From Clostridia bacterium (lineage in GTDB: Bacteria; Bacillota_A; Clostridia; Christensenellales; Borkfalkiaceae), in assembly GCA_017621955.1 (NCBI GenBank), contig JAGASB010000092.1, positions 1-18,471 on the forward strand: a stretch of 18,471 nucleotides of DNA, read 5' to 3'. This document shows positions 6,912 to 13,293 of the stretch, one piece after another. Position numbers and translations under genes: made by a program. The notes beneath the pieces are model-generated. The model did no database searches, had not been told where the DNA came from, and saw nothing but the letters and a program-made list of their open reading frames with translations. How positions within the stretch are numbered: the first letter of the stretch is position 1; every line of letters begins with the position of its first letter.

Positions 6912-8813
6912 ATGAATTTTGGATATGTAAAAGTTGCCATATATACGCCCGATATAAAAGTTGCACAGGTTGAATACAATAAAAGCGCAATTAAAGTAGG
7001 CATAGATTTAGCCGAAAAAGAAAACGTGCAACTGTTAGCGTTTCCCGAACTTTGTCTTACGGGGTATACCGCAGGCGATTTGTTTTATTCAAAAACTATG
7101 CTTGATGCGGTAAAAATTGCTATTGACGATATTGCTGAATATTCTAAGGGTAAAAATCTTTTGATTTTTGTCGGCGCACCGTTATTTAACGATGGACTTT
7201 TATATAATACTTGCGTGGGTATTTTTGACGGCAAGGTTTTGGGTGTTATTCCAAAAAGCTATTTGCCAGATTACGGTGAGTTTAATGAAAAAAGGTATTT
7301 TGCACCGTCAAACGATAATTTATCTTATATTGAATTTGGTGCTGAACAACAATATCAAGTGCCTTTTGGTAAAAATATAATTTTTGCACACGAAAATAAT
7401 CAGTCGTTTAAGGTTTCTTGTGAACTTTGTGAAGATTTGTATGCGGCAGTTCCACCTTCATTATATCACGCAGTAAACGGCGCAAGAATTATTGTAAACC
7501 TTTCTGCAAGTTCAGAATATTCGGGTAGAGTAGAGGCAAGGCGTGGTCTTATAAAAAGTCATTCTTCAAAGACTGTATGCGGATATGTATACTCTAATGC
7601 GGGCGACGGTGAATCGACCACCGACTGCGTGTTTTCGGGACATAGTATGGTTGCTGAAAACGGTCAAATTTTAAGCGAAAATAAGCCGTTTGAAAAGGGT
7701 TTATGTATTGCAGAAGTTGACCTTGATTATATAGATTTTTCACGCAGTAAAGTGTTTAACCAAGATTTCGGCATAGAAAATAAAGAATATTGTGTTGTAA
7801 AATTCAACGTAGACCTATCTGGCATAAGTGCAAAAAGAACGTACGATAAAACGCCTTTTATCAAAAGCGGTGAAGAACAATTTTTAATTGATATAGCTGC
7901 GCAAGGTCTAAAAAAGCGTTTATTACACACCAACGCTCAATCGTTAGTATTAGGGCTTTCTGGTGGGCTTGACTCAGCGCTTGCATTAATCGTCGCCGTT
8001 CGTGCGATAAAACTTGCGGATAGACCGTTAAAGGACGTTATTGCAATCACAATGCCGTGTTTTGGTACTAGTTCAAGGACGTTTGAAAACAGTATTAAAC
8101 TTGCAAAAGGCTTTGGCGTTAGCCTTAAAAAAATAGATATTACAAAGTCGGTTAAAAGACATCTTAAAGACTTGTCTCACCCCGAAAACGTTCACGATGC
8201 GGCTTATGAAAACGCTCAGGCAAGGGAAAGGACGCAAGTTTTAATGGATATTGCAAATATGACTAACGGTTTAGTTGTCGGTACGGGCGACCTTTCCGAA
8301 CTTGCGCTTGGTTGGGCAACGTATAACGGCGACCATATGAGTATGTACGCTGTAAATGGTTCTGTTCCAAAGACACTTGTAAGGCACTTGGTAAATTATA
8401 CTGCAAACAATTTTAAGGGAAAACTTAAAGCCGTGCTTTTGGATATTCTTGATACCCCTGTTAGTCCCGAACTTATACCGTCTAATAACGATACTATTAA
8501 ACAAGTCACCGAAGATATTGTTGGACCTTACGTTTTGCACGATTTCTTTTTGTATTCATTTATAAAACTTGGTTTTACACCAAAGAAAATTTATCACGTT
8601 GCCGTAAATACTTTTAATGGTGAATTTGATAAAGATACCATCTTAAAGTGGCTTAAAACGTTTATGAGAAGATTCTTTAATCAACAATTTAAGCGTTCTT
8701 GTATGCCTGACGGGGTTAAGGTTACTGAAATATCTTTATCGCCCCGTGGAAGTTACCGTATGCCAAGTGATGCTAACTCAAACTTGTGGCTTGATGAACT
8801 TGAAAGCTTGTAA
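6912..8813 (+). CDS. nadE: Glutamine-dependent NAD+ synthetase
   Basis: Last step of NAD+ synthesis: deamido-NAD+ + ATP + glutamine to NAD+, in the cytoplasm. 633 residues in two domains, as in the long, glutamine-using class. Residues 1-about 300 are a nitrilase-type glutaminase with the triad E46 (FPELCLTGY), K115 (PKSYLPDYGEF) and C173 (ELCEDLY). Residues about 320-633 are the synthetase with the ATP-pyrophosphatase loop SGGLDS at 350-355 and the conserved GTGDLSELALGWATYNGDHMSMY stretch near 455-478 (given in part). The ribosome binding site AAAGGAG precedes the ATG at a normal distance. Own promoter at 6840-6868. The YgjV gene follows after 14 bases. It makes glutamine, not free ammonia, the nitrogen source; the ammonia tunnel between the domains is inferred from the family. 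Confidence 0.97.
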   Translation: MNFGYVKVAIYTPDIKVAQVEYNKSAIKVGIDLAEKENVQLLAFPELCLTGYTAGDLFYSKTMLDAVKIAIDDIAEYSKGKNLLIFVGAPLFNDGLLYNTCVGIFDGKVLGVIPKSYLPDYGEFNEKRYFAPSNDNLSYIEFGAEQQYQVPFGKNIIFAHENNQSFKVSCELCEDLYAAVPPSLYHAVNGARIIVNLSASSEYSGRVEARRGLIKSHSSKTVCGYVYSNAGDGESTTDCVFSGHSMVAENGQILSENKPFEKGLCIAEVDLDYIDFSRSKVFNQDFGIENKEYCVVKFNVDLSGISAKRTYDKTPFIKSGEEQFLIDIAAQGLKKRLLHTNAQSLVLGLSGGLDSALALIVAVRAIKLADRPLKDVIAITMPCFGTSSRTFENSIKLAKGFGVSLKKIDITKSVKRHLKDLSHPENVHDAAYENAQARERTQVLMDIANMTNGLVVGTGDLSELALGWATYNGDHMSMYAVNGSVPKTLVRHLVNYTANNFKGKLKAVLLDILDTPVSPELIPSNNDTIKQVTEDIVGPYVLHDFFLYSFIKLGFTPKKIYHVAVNTFNGEFDKDTILKWLKTFMRRFFNQQFKRSCMPDGVKVTEISLSPRGSYRMPSDANSNLWLDELESL

Positions 8814-8827
8814 GGGGATAACGTTTT

Positions 8828-9388
8828 ATGTATAGTGAACCATTGTCGCTTATAGCGTCGTTTTTTGGTATGGGCTTTGCAATGTCAAGCTACTTTGTAA
8901 AAAAGAAAAATTTATTCTTTGTTTGGCAGGGTGGGGCTATACTATTTTTAGCATTATCGTGTTTGTTTAAGTTGCATTATTTGCCCGTTATAACTTATGG
9001 AATAGCACTTGTAAGGGTACTTGTATATTATCAATTTGAAAAGGCTGATAAAAATTTATCCGTGTGGATAAAAACTTTCTTTGCGCTTCTTAACGTGGTT
9101 GCATACTTCGTGTTAAACGCTATAAGTGGAACTAATTTTAACGCAATAGATTTGTTGTTAATAATTGCAAGCATTATGTACGCATATATATTTGGTATTA
9201 GAAACATTAAAATTATGCGTTTTATATTTATCATACCAACCGTAATGTGTATCGTGTATTATATAATAACTTGCGCTGCAATTTTTTTGATAATATCTTA
9301 TTCGTTTGAGCTTTTGGCAAACTTAACTGCAATTTGTTATTATAAATATAGAGAAGCAAAATTTAATAAAGCCAAAATTAAGAAATAA
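8828..9388 (+). CDS. YgjV family inner-membrane protein
   Basis: 186 residues, almost entirely hydrophobic with about six membrane helices and a Lys-rich C-terminus (KYREAKFNKAKIKK) that should lie in the cytoplasm. The pattern of an N-terminal glycine helix, a Lys-rich break (FVKKKN), then helices with SCLFKLHYLP and ITYGIALVRVLVYYQF resembles the YgjV (Imp-YgjV) family, whose function is unknown. AAGGGG precedes the ATG at 8828. It follows nadE by 14 bases and is followed by a terminator, so it is the second gene of a two-gene unit. A link to NAD or nicotinate transport would be speculation. I am fairly sure it is a real membrane protein, less sure of the family name. Confidence 0.7.
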   Translation: MYSEPLSLIASFFGMGFAMSSYFVKKKNLFFVWQGGAILFLALSCLFKLHYLPVITYGIALVRVLVYYQFEKADKNLSVWIKTFFALLNVVAYFVLNAISGTNFNAIDLLLIIASIMYAYIFGIRNIKIMRFIFIIPTVMCIVYYIITCAAIFLIISYSFELLANLTAICYYKYREAKFNKAKIKK

Positions 9389-9419
9389 ACAAATCATTAT
9401 TATATATAATGTTATTAAG

Positions 9420-9447
9420 AAGCGGTAGTAAAATTATCGCTTTTTTT
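9420..9447 (+). terminator. Rho-independent terminator after the YgjV gene
   Basis: AAGCGGTA (9420-9427) pairs with TATCGCTT (9435-9442), with one G-T wobble, a 7-base loop and seven T at 9441-9447. Confidence 0.75.
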
Positions 9448-9494
9448 ATTTTTAAAATTTTTTCAAAAAAATTTAAAAAAGTTATGAAAAATCG

Positions 9495-9534
9495 TTGACA
9501 AAATTATGATTGTTGATTATAATAATAGTAATCA
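9495..9534 (+). promoter_or_regulatory. perR promoter with PerR-box-like operator
   Basis: TTGACA (9495-9500), 17-base spacer, TATAAT (9518-9523): a perfect consensus promoter. A dyad centred on base 9524 (9514-9534) has outer arms TGATTA/TAATCA and eight of ten arm positions symmetric. Its inner part, TTATAATAATAGTAA (9517-9531), agrees with 12 of 14 fixed positions of the PerR box (TTATAAT-N-ATTATAA). The operator covers the -10, as expected for autorepression by the PerR-type gene that follows. Confidence 0.8.
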
Positions 9535-9555
9535 TTACTGATAAGGAGATTGCAG

Positions 9556-9927
9556 ATGAGATATTCACATCAAAGAGAATTGATAATGAATATAATAAAA
9601 GGAAGGAAAGACCATCCGACTGCTGATATGATATATTCATCTGCACGAGAGGCAGAGCCAAACATAAGTCTTGGAACGGTATATCGTAATCTTAAACTAC
9701 TTAGTGAAGACGGCAGTATAATAACGCTTGAAACCGAAGATAAGAGATTGCATTACGACGGGGATACGTCAAGACACAGTCATTTTATATGTAGTAGATG
9801 CGGTAAAATAATCGACCTATTACGTCCGGCGAAAACACCTGATGAGATTAGTGATAAAGGTCTTATGGTAACGAGTGAAAAGTGTGTTTACTACGGTAAA
9901 TGCAACGACTGTCTAGATGAAGAATGA
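9556..9927 (+). CDS. perR: PerR-type peroxide-sensing Fur family regulator
   Basis: Metal-dependent repressor; PerR proteins sense H2O2 by iron-catalysed oxidation of histidine ligands. 123 residues from the ATG at 9556, which has AAGGAG seven bases upstream; a TTG two codons earlier is too close to that site. The winged helix is residues 1-65 (SLGTVYRNLKLL recognition region). Compared with B. subtilis PerR, the regulatory ligands fall at exactly matching spacing: H20, D68, H74, H76, D87 (for H37, D85, H91, H93, D104), and the structural zinc cysteines are C79, C82, C116, C119. The acidic ligand D68 is Asp, the PerR signature, rather than the Glu of Fur. A PerR-like box overlaps its own promoter, and a peroxide-detoxifying operon lies directly downstream. 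PerR assignment is strong; the sensed metal is inferred. Confidence 0.92.
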   Translation: MRYSHQRELIMNIIKGRKDHPTADMIYSSAREAEPNISLGTVYRNLKLLSEDGSIITLETEDKRLHYDGDTSRHSHFICSRCGKIIDLLRPAKTPDEISDKGLMVTSEKCVYYGKCNDCLDEE

Positions 9928-9947
9928 ATAATTGAAGGTTAAAAATG

Positions 9948-9994
9948 TTTTGTGATAATAAATACTTGATTTATTGTGACAAAACTTATAAAAT
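9948..9994 (+). promoter_or_regulatory. Rubrerythrin operon promoter embedded in a 37-bp imperfect dyad
   Basis: TTGATT (9966-9971), 17-base spacer, TAAAAT (9989-9994). A dyad spans 9948-9984: arms of 16 bases, TTTTGTGATAATAAAT and ATTTATTGTGACAAAA, around five bases, with 13 of 16 positions symmetric; it covers the -35. TTGTGA also occurs as a direct repeat 24 bp apart (9950, 9974). There is no T run after it, so it is more likely an operator than a terminator. It does not match the PerR box well. A small GGCT/AGCC hairpin follows at 10005-10015 in the leader. Confidence 0.6.
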
Positions 9995-10030
9995 AAAATA
10001 TATAGGCTAAAAGCCAAAAGGAGATTTATT

Positions 10031-10576
10031 ATGAAAAAATTTGTTTGCACAATCTGTGGTTATGTACACGAAGGCGATTCAGCGCCTGTAAAATGCCCAA
10101 CCTGTGGCGCACCCGATACCAAGTTTAAGGCTCAGGCTGACGGACTTTCTTGGGCGGCAGAACACGTTGTAGGCGTTGCTAAGGGAGTAGACCCCGAAAT
10201 CATCGAAGGACTTCGTATGAACTTTGCTGGTGAATGCACCGAAGTTGGTATGTATCTTGCAATGGCAAGGGTTGCACACCGTGAAGGATATCCTGAAATC
10301 GGTCTTTACTGGGAAAAGGCAGCTTACGAAGAAGCAGAACACGCTGCTAAATTTGCAGAACTTTTAGGTGAAGTTGTAACCGATTCAACCAAGAAAAACT
10401 TGGAAATGCGTGTAGAAGCTGAAAACGGCGCAACCGAAGGTAAGTTTGAACTTGCTAAAAAAGCAAAAGCTTTAAATCTTGATGCTATTCACGACACCGT
10501 TCACGAAATGGCTCGTGACGAAGCTAGACACGGAAAAGCATTTGAAGGCCTCTTAAAGAGATATTTTTCTAAATAA
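10031..10576 (+). CDS. Reverse rubrerythrin (NADH-dependent peroxidase type)
   Basis: Reduces H2O2 to water in the cytoplasm of anaerobes with electrons from NADH-linked reductases and rubredoxin. 181 residues with domains in reversed order: an N-terminal rubredoxin-like Fe(Cys)4 site (C6-x2-C9, C22-x2-C25) before the four-helix di-iron domain (about 55-181). Di-iron ligands are visible as E68/E71 in GECTE, E101-x2-H104, E131/E136 in AENGATE, and E164-x2-H167. Classical rubrerythrin carries the rubredoxin domain at the C-terminus, so this is the revRbr type known from clostridia, where it is strongly induced by oxygen and controlled by PerR. The ribosome binding site AAAAGGAG is clear. It begins an operon with rubredoxin (11 bases on) and a Bfd-like protein, directly after perR. 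Confidence 0.93.
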   Translation: MKKFVCTICGYVHEGDSAPVKCPTCGAPDTKFKAQADGLSWAAEHVVGVAKGVDPEIIEGLRMNFAGECTEVGMYLAMARVAHREGYPEIGLYWEKAAYEEAEHAAKFAELLGEVVTDSTKKNLEMRVEAENGATEGKFELAKKAKALNLDAIHDTVHEMARDEARHGKAFEGLLKRYFSK

Positions 10577-10587
10577 GGAGAGAACAA

Positions 10588-10722
10588 ATGAAGTACGTTT
10601 GTCTTGTATGCGGATACGTTTATGATGAACAAGTAGAAGGAACTGCTTTTGCAGAACTTTCTGATGATTATGTTTGTCCGCTTTGCGGAGTTGGTAAGGA
10701 CCAATTTGAGATAGAAGAATAG
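10588..10722 (+). CDS. Rubredoxin, short form
   Basis: One-iron electron carrier, 44 residues: starts [13 protein letters not shown], ends [15 protein letters not shown]. Fe ligands are C5-x2-C8 and C30-x2-C33. Ordinary rubredoxins are 52-54 residues; here the loop between the two CxxC hairpins (normally with a GDP..GI.PGT segment) is shortened to [11 protein letters not shown], similar to the 45-residue rubredoxin of Desulfovibrio desulfuricans. AAGGAG stands seven bases before the ATG. It lies 11 bases after reverse rubrerythrin and 10 before the Bfd-like gene, so it is probably the direct electron donor to the rubrerythrin. Translated by hand; no internal stop. Confidence 0.93.
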   Translation: MKYVCLVCGYVYDEQVEGTAFAELSDDYVCPLCGVGKDQFEIEE

Positions 10723-10732
10723 TGAGGGTATT

Positions 10733-10930
10733 ATGAAAGAAAATTATATGGTTTGCAATTGTGCAAAAGTAGATTATCATACAATCGCAACGGCAGTTGA
10801 AACGCACGATAAACTTGAAAACGTATTAGACGTTTTTAAGGACGTGCAGAACGTAACGCACTGCACTACGGGTTGCGGTGGATGCTATCAAAAAGTTCTT
10901 GATATTATATCCGAAGTTTTGATGGGCTAA
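10733..10930 (+). CDS. Bfd-like (2Fe-2S)-binding protein
   Basis: 65 residues resembling bacterioferritin-associated ferredoxin (BFD, helix-turn-helix [2Fe-2S] fold). The four family cysteines are C8-x-C10 near the N-terminus and C48-x2-C51 in TGCGGC; C44 is an extra cysteine. BFD proteins normally pass electrons to bacterioferritin to release iron, or act as domains of larger reductases. Here it ends a peroxide operon, so a role in feeding electrons to rubredoxin/rubrerythrin or in iron handling under oxidative stress is inferred from context. The ATG at 10733 follows GAGGG at close spacing; a second ATG at 10748 would still leave the C8/C10 pair but has no ribosome binding site. A strong hairpin follows. 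Confidence 0.8.
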   Translation: MKENYMVCNCAKVDYHTIATAVETHDKLENVLDVFKDVQNVTHCTTGCGGCYQKVLDIISEVLMG

Positions 10931-10976
10931 TAAAACGATTATACAAATTCTCTTTTTTATAAAATTGAACCACTAA

Positions 10977-11014
10977 AAAGCAAGCGACCGGCATTAATGC
11001 TGGTCGCTTGCTTT
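10977..11014. terminator. 18-bp hairpin after the rubrerythrin operon
   Basis: Arms 10977-10994 and 10997-11014 pair over 18 positions with one G-T wobble; the core is AAGCAAGCGACC. On the plus strand only three T follow, whereas on the minus strand five T follow. It probably ends the operon, perhaps incompletely, or acts as an mRNA 3'-end stabiliser. Confidence 0.65.
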
Positions 11015-11028
11015 AAAAATATTTGTAG

Positions 11029-11084
11029 AAGGAGGAAGAGTTGTTTATTTAATGATAAAAAATATATTTCTTTTTTATCAATAA
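11029..11084 (+). other. Orphan ribosome binding site with minimal reading frames and an AT inverted repeat
   Basis: AAGGAGG (11029-11035) is a near-perfect Shine-Dalgarno sequence with no real gene behind it. The ideally spaced TTG at 11041 opens only three codons (Met-Phe-Ile-stop), and an ATG at 11052 opens ten (MIKNIFLFYQ). A perfect inverted repeat TGATAAAAAA/TTTTTTATCA (11053-11062, 11071-11080) overlaps the second. This could be a leader peptide region or the stub of a lost gene. Confidence 0.4.
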
Positions 11085-11095
11085 CATTTTATCAC

Positions 11096-11124
11096 TTGAC
11101 AATACATATTGTCAAATATATAAT
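11096..11124 (+). promoter_or_regulatory. lysR promoter with perfect operator palindrome
   Basis: TTGACA (11096-11101), 17-base spacer, TATAAT (11119-11124): perfect consensus. A perfect inverted repeat TTGACAATA-CA-TATTGTCAA (11096-11115) begins with the -35 and fills most of the spacer. Nearly the same palindrome and -10 region recur before the next gene (12059-12098). A repressor or autoregulatory site of the LysR protein is likely. Confidence 0.85.
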
Positions 11125-11166
11125 TATTATAAAAATGATAACTTGTGGATATGAATTCGGTGTTTT

Positions 11167-12054
11167 ATGGACTTATTAAAATTAAAGTATTTTTACACGG
11201 TTGCGCAATATGAACACGTTACTAAGGCAGCAGAAAGTTTGCATATTGCTCAGCCTGCAATAACTAAATGTATTAAGCAACTTGAAAGAGAACTTGACGT
11301 TACACTTTTTATGCGTTCAGGGCGTAACGTAAAACTTACTGAATACGGTAAACTATTGAAAAATCGTTTAGATAACGTTTTTCCTATTATAGACGGTGTG
11401 AAAGATGAGATTAATCAACTTAAAAAGGAAAATAAGTTTACTGTAAAATTAAACGTTTTGGCTGCGTCTATCGCAGTTATGGAAGCGGTAGTTAAGTATA
11501 AGAATAAATATCCCGAAGTCGTGTTTAATATCATTCAGCATACAAACGAATCTATTTGTGATATTATGGTTACAACAACGGGTTCTAAAAGTGAACGTCA
11601 CGAACACGTTAAGCAAAATTTGAAAAAGCGCTGTGTTATTAAAGAAAATATATTTTTAGCAGTGCCAACTAAATCTGATTATGCAAAAAATGACAGCGTA
11701 CAGTTAAAATCTCTTAAAAACGAAAAGTTTATTTATATTGCCGGTTCACGCCCATTTAGGTCGGTTTGTGATAAAATTTGTGAAAATATAGGATTTAAGC
11801 CAAGTATAGGTTTTGAGTCGGATTCACCAATTGCAGTTAAAAATATTATCGGCGCAGACGCCGGCGTTGGATTTTGGCCCGAATATTCTTGGGGAAAAAT
11901 TAACTCTAAGGACGTTAAACTTCTTCCCGTAACAGATGCAGAGTGCGAAAGGGAACTTATCGTTGAACTGTACGACCAAGCGGGTGTGTCGGAATATGCT
12001 GAAAATTTTTATGAATTCTTAATAAGTAAATTAAGTAAAGGACAAAATAAATAA
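11167..12054 (+). CDS. LysR family transcriptional regulator
   Basis: 295 residues, normal for the family. The N-terminal winged helix-turn-helix (1-60) is typical: LKYFYTVAQYEHVTKAAESL, then HIAQPAITKCIKQLERELDV, and LFMRSGRNVKLTEYG. The C-terminal periplasmic-binding-protein-like sensor domain (about 90-290) is present but divergent, so no ligand can be named. The ATG at 11167 has only a weak GGTG upstream, suggesting low translation, common for LysR genes. Unusually for this family there is no divergently transcribed neighbour; instead the only gene downstream, a 66-residue membrane protein, has a matching promoter and palindrome. Autoregulation and control of that gene are inferred from the shared operators at 11096-11115 and 12059-12074. 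Confidence 0.93.
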   Translation: MDLLKLKYFYTVAQYEHVTKAAESLHIAQPAITKCIKQLERELDVTLFMRSGRNVKLTEYGKLLKNRLDNVFPIIDGVKDEINQLKKENKFTVKLNVLAASIAVMEAVVKYKNKYPEVVFNIIQHTNESICDIMVTTTGSKSERHEHVKQNLKKRCVIKENIFLAVPTKSDYAKNDSVQLKSLKNEKFIYIAGSRPFRSVCDKICENIGFKPSIGFESDSPIAVKNIIGADAGVGFWPEYSWGKINSKDVKLLPVTDAECERELIVELYDQAGVSEYAENFYEFLISKLSKGQNK

Positions 12055-12058
12055 AAAA

Positions 12059-12098
12059 GTCAATATATATTGACAAATTAAAAAAACAATTATATAAT
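12059..12098 (+). promoter_or_regulatory. Second LysR-type operator and promoter, before the small membrane protein
   Basis: Perfect 16-base palindrome GTCAATATATATTGAC (12059-12074), whose right arm forms the -35 TTGACA (12070-12075); 17-base spacer; TATAAT (12093-12098). Around the -10 it shares TATATAATTATTATAAA with the lysR promoter. It begins four bases after the lysR stop. Confidence 0.85.
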
Positions 12099-12127
12099 TA
12101 TTATAAACTTTTGGAGGTAAAATTTTT

Positions 12128-12328
12128 ATGGTGTTTTTATGGATACTTATAACGCTCATCGCACTTGCGATAGTCGTTGGTGTTGGTATTTTATGTGGCA
12201 GAATTTGCGTGGAAATTGTTCGTGATAAAAACTCAGCAATGAACGAAGTGTTGTGGTTTTGGTTCGGGTTTGTTTTCACGTCTTTTGCAGTACTTTTAAC
12301 TTTGGTGGTTAAAGACAGAAAGAACTAA
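12128..12328 (+). CDS. Small membrane protein, 66 residues, two membrane helices
   Basis: I do not recognise a family. Helix 1 is about residues 2-24 (LWILITLIALAIVVGVGIL), then a short charged loop (VEIVRDKNSAMNE), helix 2 about 42-61 (FWFGFVFTSFAVLLTLVV), and a basic end KDRKN. The arrangement is a hairpin with both termini on one side. The start ATG at 12128 has GGAGG 13-14 bases upstream, so spacing is a little long. It has its own strong promoter carrying the same palindrome as the upstream lysR gene, and a terminator right after, so it is a single-gene unit probably controlled by that LysR protein. Two-helix proteins of this size are often regulatory partners or stress peptides, but nothing here proves a role. 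Confidence 0.75.
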   Translation: MVFLWILITLIALAIVVGVGILCGRICVEIVRDKNSAMNEVLWFWFGFVFTSFAVLLTLVVKDRKN

Positions 12329-12349
12329 TAAATTTAATAATAACAGTTT

Positions 12350-12379
12350 AAAAACTGCCTTTTTGTAGGCAGTTTTTTT
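12350..12379 (+). terminator. Rho-independent terminator after the small membrane protein
   Basis: AAAAACTGCC (12350-12359) pairs perfectly with GGCAGTTTTT (12368-12377), loop of eight, T run to 12379. Confidence 0.9.
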
Positions 12380-12500
12380 CTTTTTAATTCTAAAACTGTA
12401 AATGCTTTCATAAATTATTAACAAATAAATATATCAAAGCGACAATGATACTAAAAATCTAACACATTTTGACAAAAACTACCGTGGGGGAAAAGTTATA

Positions 12501-13268
12501 ATGTTTTTTGCCGTCATTTCCAAAAAAAAGTTTCTTACAATTATTAGTTTAGTTTTGGTTGCGGTATGTTTGTGCTTAACCGCATACGGTACGGGCGTTT
12601 ATAACGTTTTTTCTAATAAAGGTAATAGAAAACTTCCTATATATAGGGTTGAAACGGACAGTAATAAAATAGCCATTTCGTTTGATTGTGCTTGGGGTGT
12701 TGACTATACTGATAGCCTTTTAAAGATTATGGATGAATATGGCGTAAAATGCACTTTTTTTATGGTAGAGTTCTGGACAAAAAAATATCCTGAATATGTA
12801 AAAAAGATTGCTGATTTAGGGCACGAAATAGGTACTCATTCCGCAACGCACCCGTATATGAGTAAACTATCAAAAACCGCAATCGTGAAAGAACTTACTA
12901 CTTCCAGACAGGCAATTGAAAGCATTACGGGAAAAAAGGTAGAAGTTTTTAGACCACCTTACGGCGATTACGGCGACTTACTAATCGATACGGCTTTTGA
13001 ACTTAATTTATACACTATTCAATGGGACGTTGATAGTCTTGATTGGAAAGATTTATCGGCAAAAGAAATTACAAAAAGGGTAACAGAGCGTGTAAAAAGC
13101 GGTTCTATCGTACTTTTTCATAATCAGGGACTGCATACGGCAGAGGCGTTGCCGACAATATTAAAAACGCTCATAGAAAAAGGGTATACGTTTGTTCCGA
13201 TAGGTGAACTTATCTATCGTGAAAACTACAAGATGGGCGCTGACGGAAGTCAAATTAAAAATTCATAG
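12501..13268 (+). CDS. pdaB: Polysaccharide deacetylase, PdaB-like (sporulation type)
   Basis: NodB-fold deacetylase that removes acetyl groups from N-acetyl sugars of peptidoglycan; PdaB is needed late in spore formation for spore cortex stability. 255 residues: an N-terminal membrane anchor/signal (about 11-33), the lead-in LPIYRVETDSNKIAISFD typical of PdaB, catalytic Asp D62 in FDCAWGVD, metal histidines H113-x3-H117 (THSATHPYM), RPPYGDY at 151-157, QWDVDSLDW and the final LFHNQG.H motif. The DCAW form replaces the DDG of general deacetylases, as in PdaB proteins. GGGGG stands ten bases before the ATG. No sigma-A promoter is visible upstream, consistent with a sporulation sigma factor. 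The next gene starts 25 bases on. PdaB subfamily assignment is by pattern; function in spores is inferred. Confidence 0.88.
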   Translation: MFFAVISKKKFLTIISLVLVAVCLCLTAYGTGVYNVFSNKGNRKLPIYRVETDSNKIAISFDCAWGVDYTDSLLKIMDEYGVKCTFFMVEFWTKKYPEYVKKIADLGHEIGTHSATHPYMSKLSKTAIVKELTTSRQAIESITGKKVEVFRPPYGDYGDLLIDTAFELNLYTIQWDVDSLDWKDLSAKEITKRVTERVKSGSIVLFHNQGLHTAEALPTILKTLIEKGYTFVPIGELIYRENYKMGADGSQIKNS

Positions 13269-13293
13269 GAAATTCATTGGAGGAAAGATATAT

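Noticed and set aside
9550..9555. TTG start for perR
   Set aside because: It is one base from the Shine-Dalgarno sequence; the ATG at 9556 has proper spacing and matches PerR length.
12380..12500. Sporulation sigma promoter before pdaB
   Set aside because: AATATA and GATACTA are loosely in place (12421-12455), but neither fits sigma-E or sigma-G consensus well enough to call.
13204..13293. Upstream in-frame start for the SSB-like gene
   Set aside because: It lies inside pdaB and has no ribosome binding site, whereas the ATG at 13294 has a strong GGAGG.
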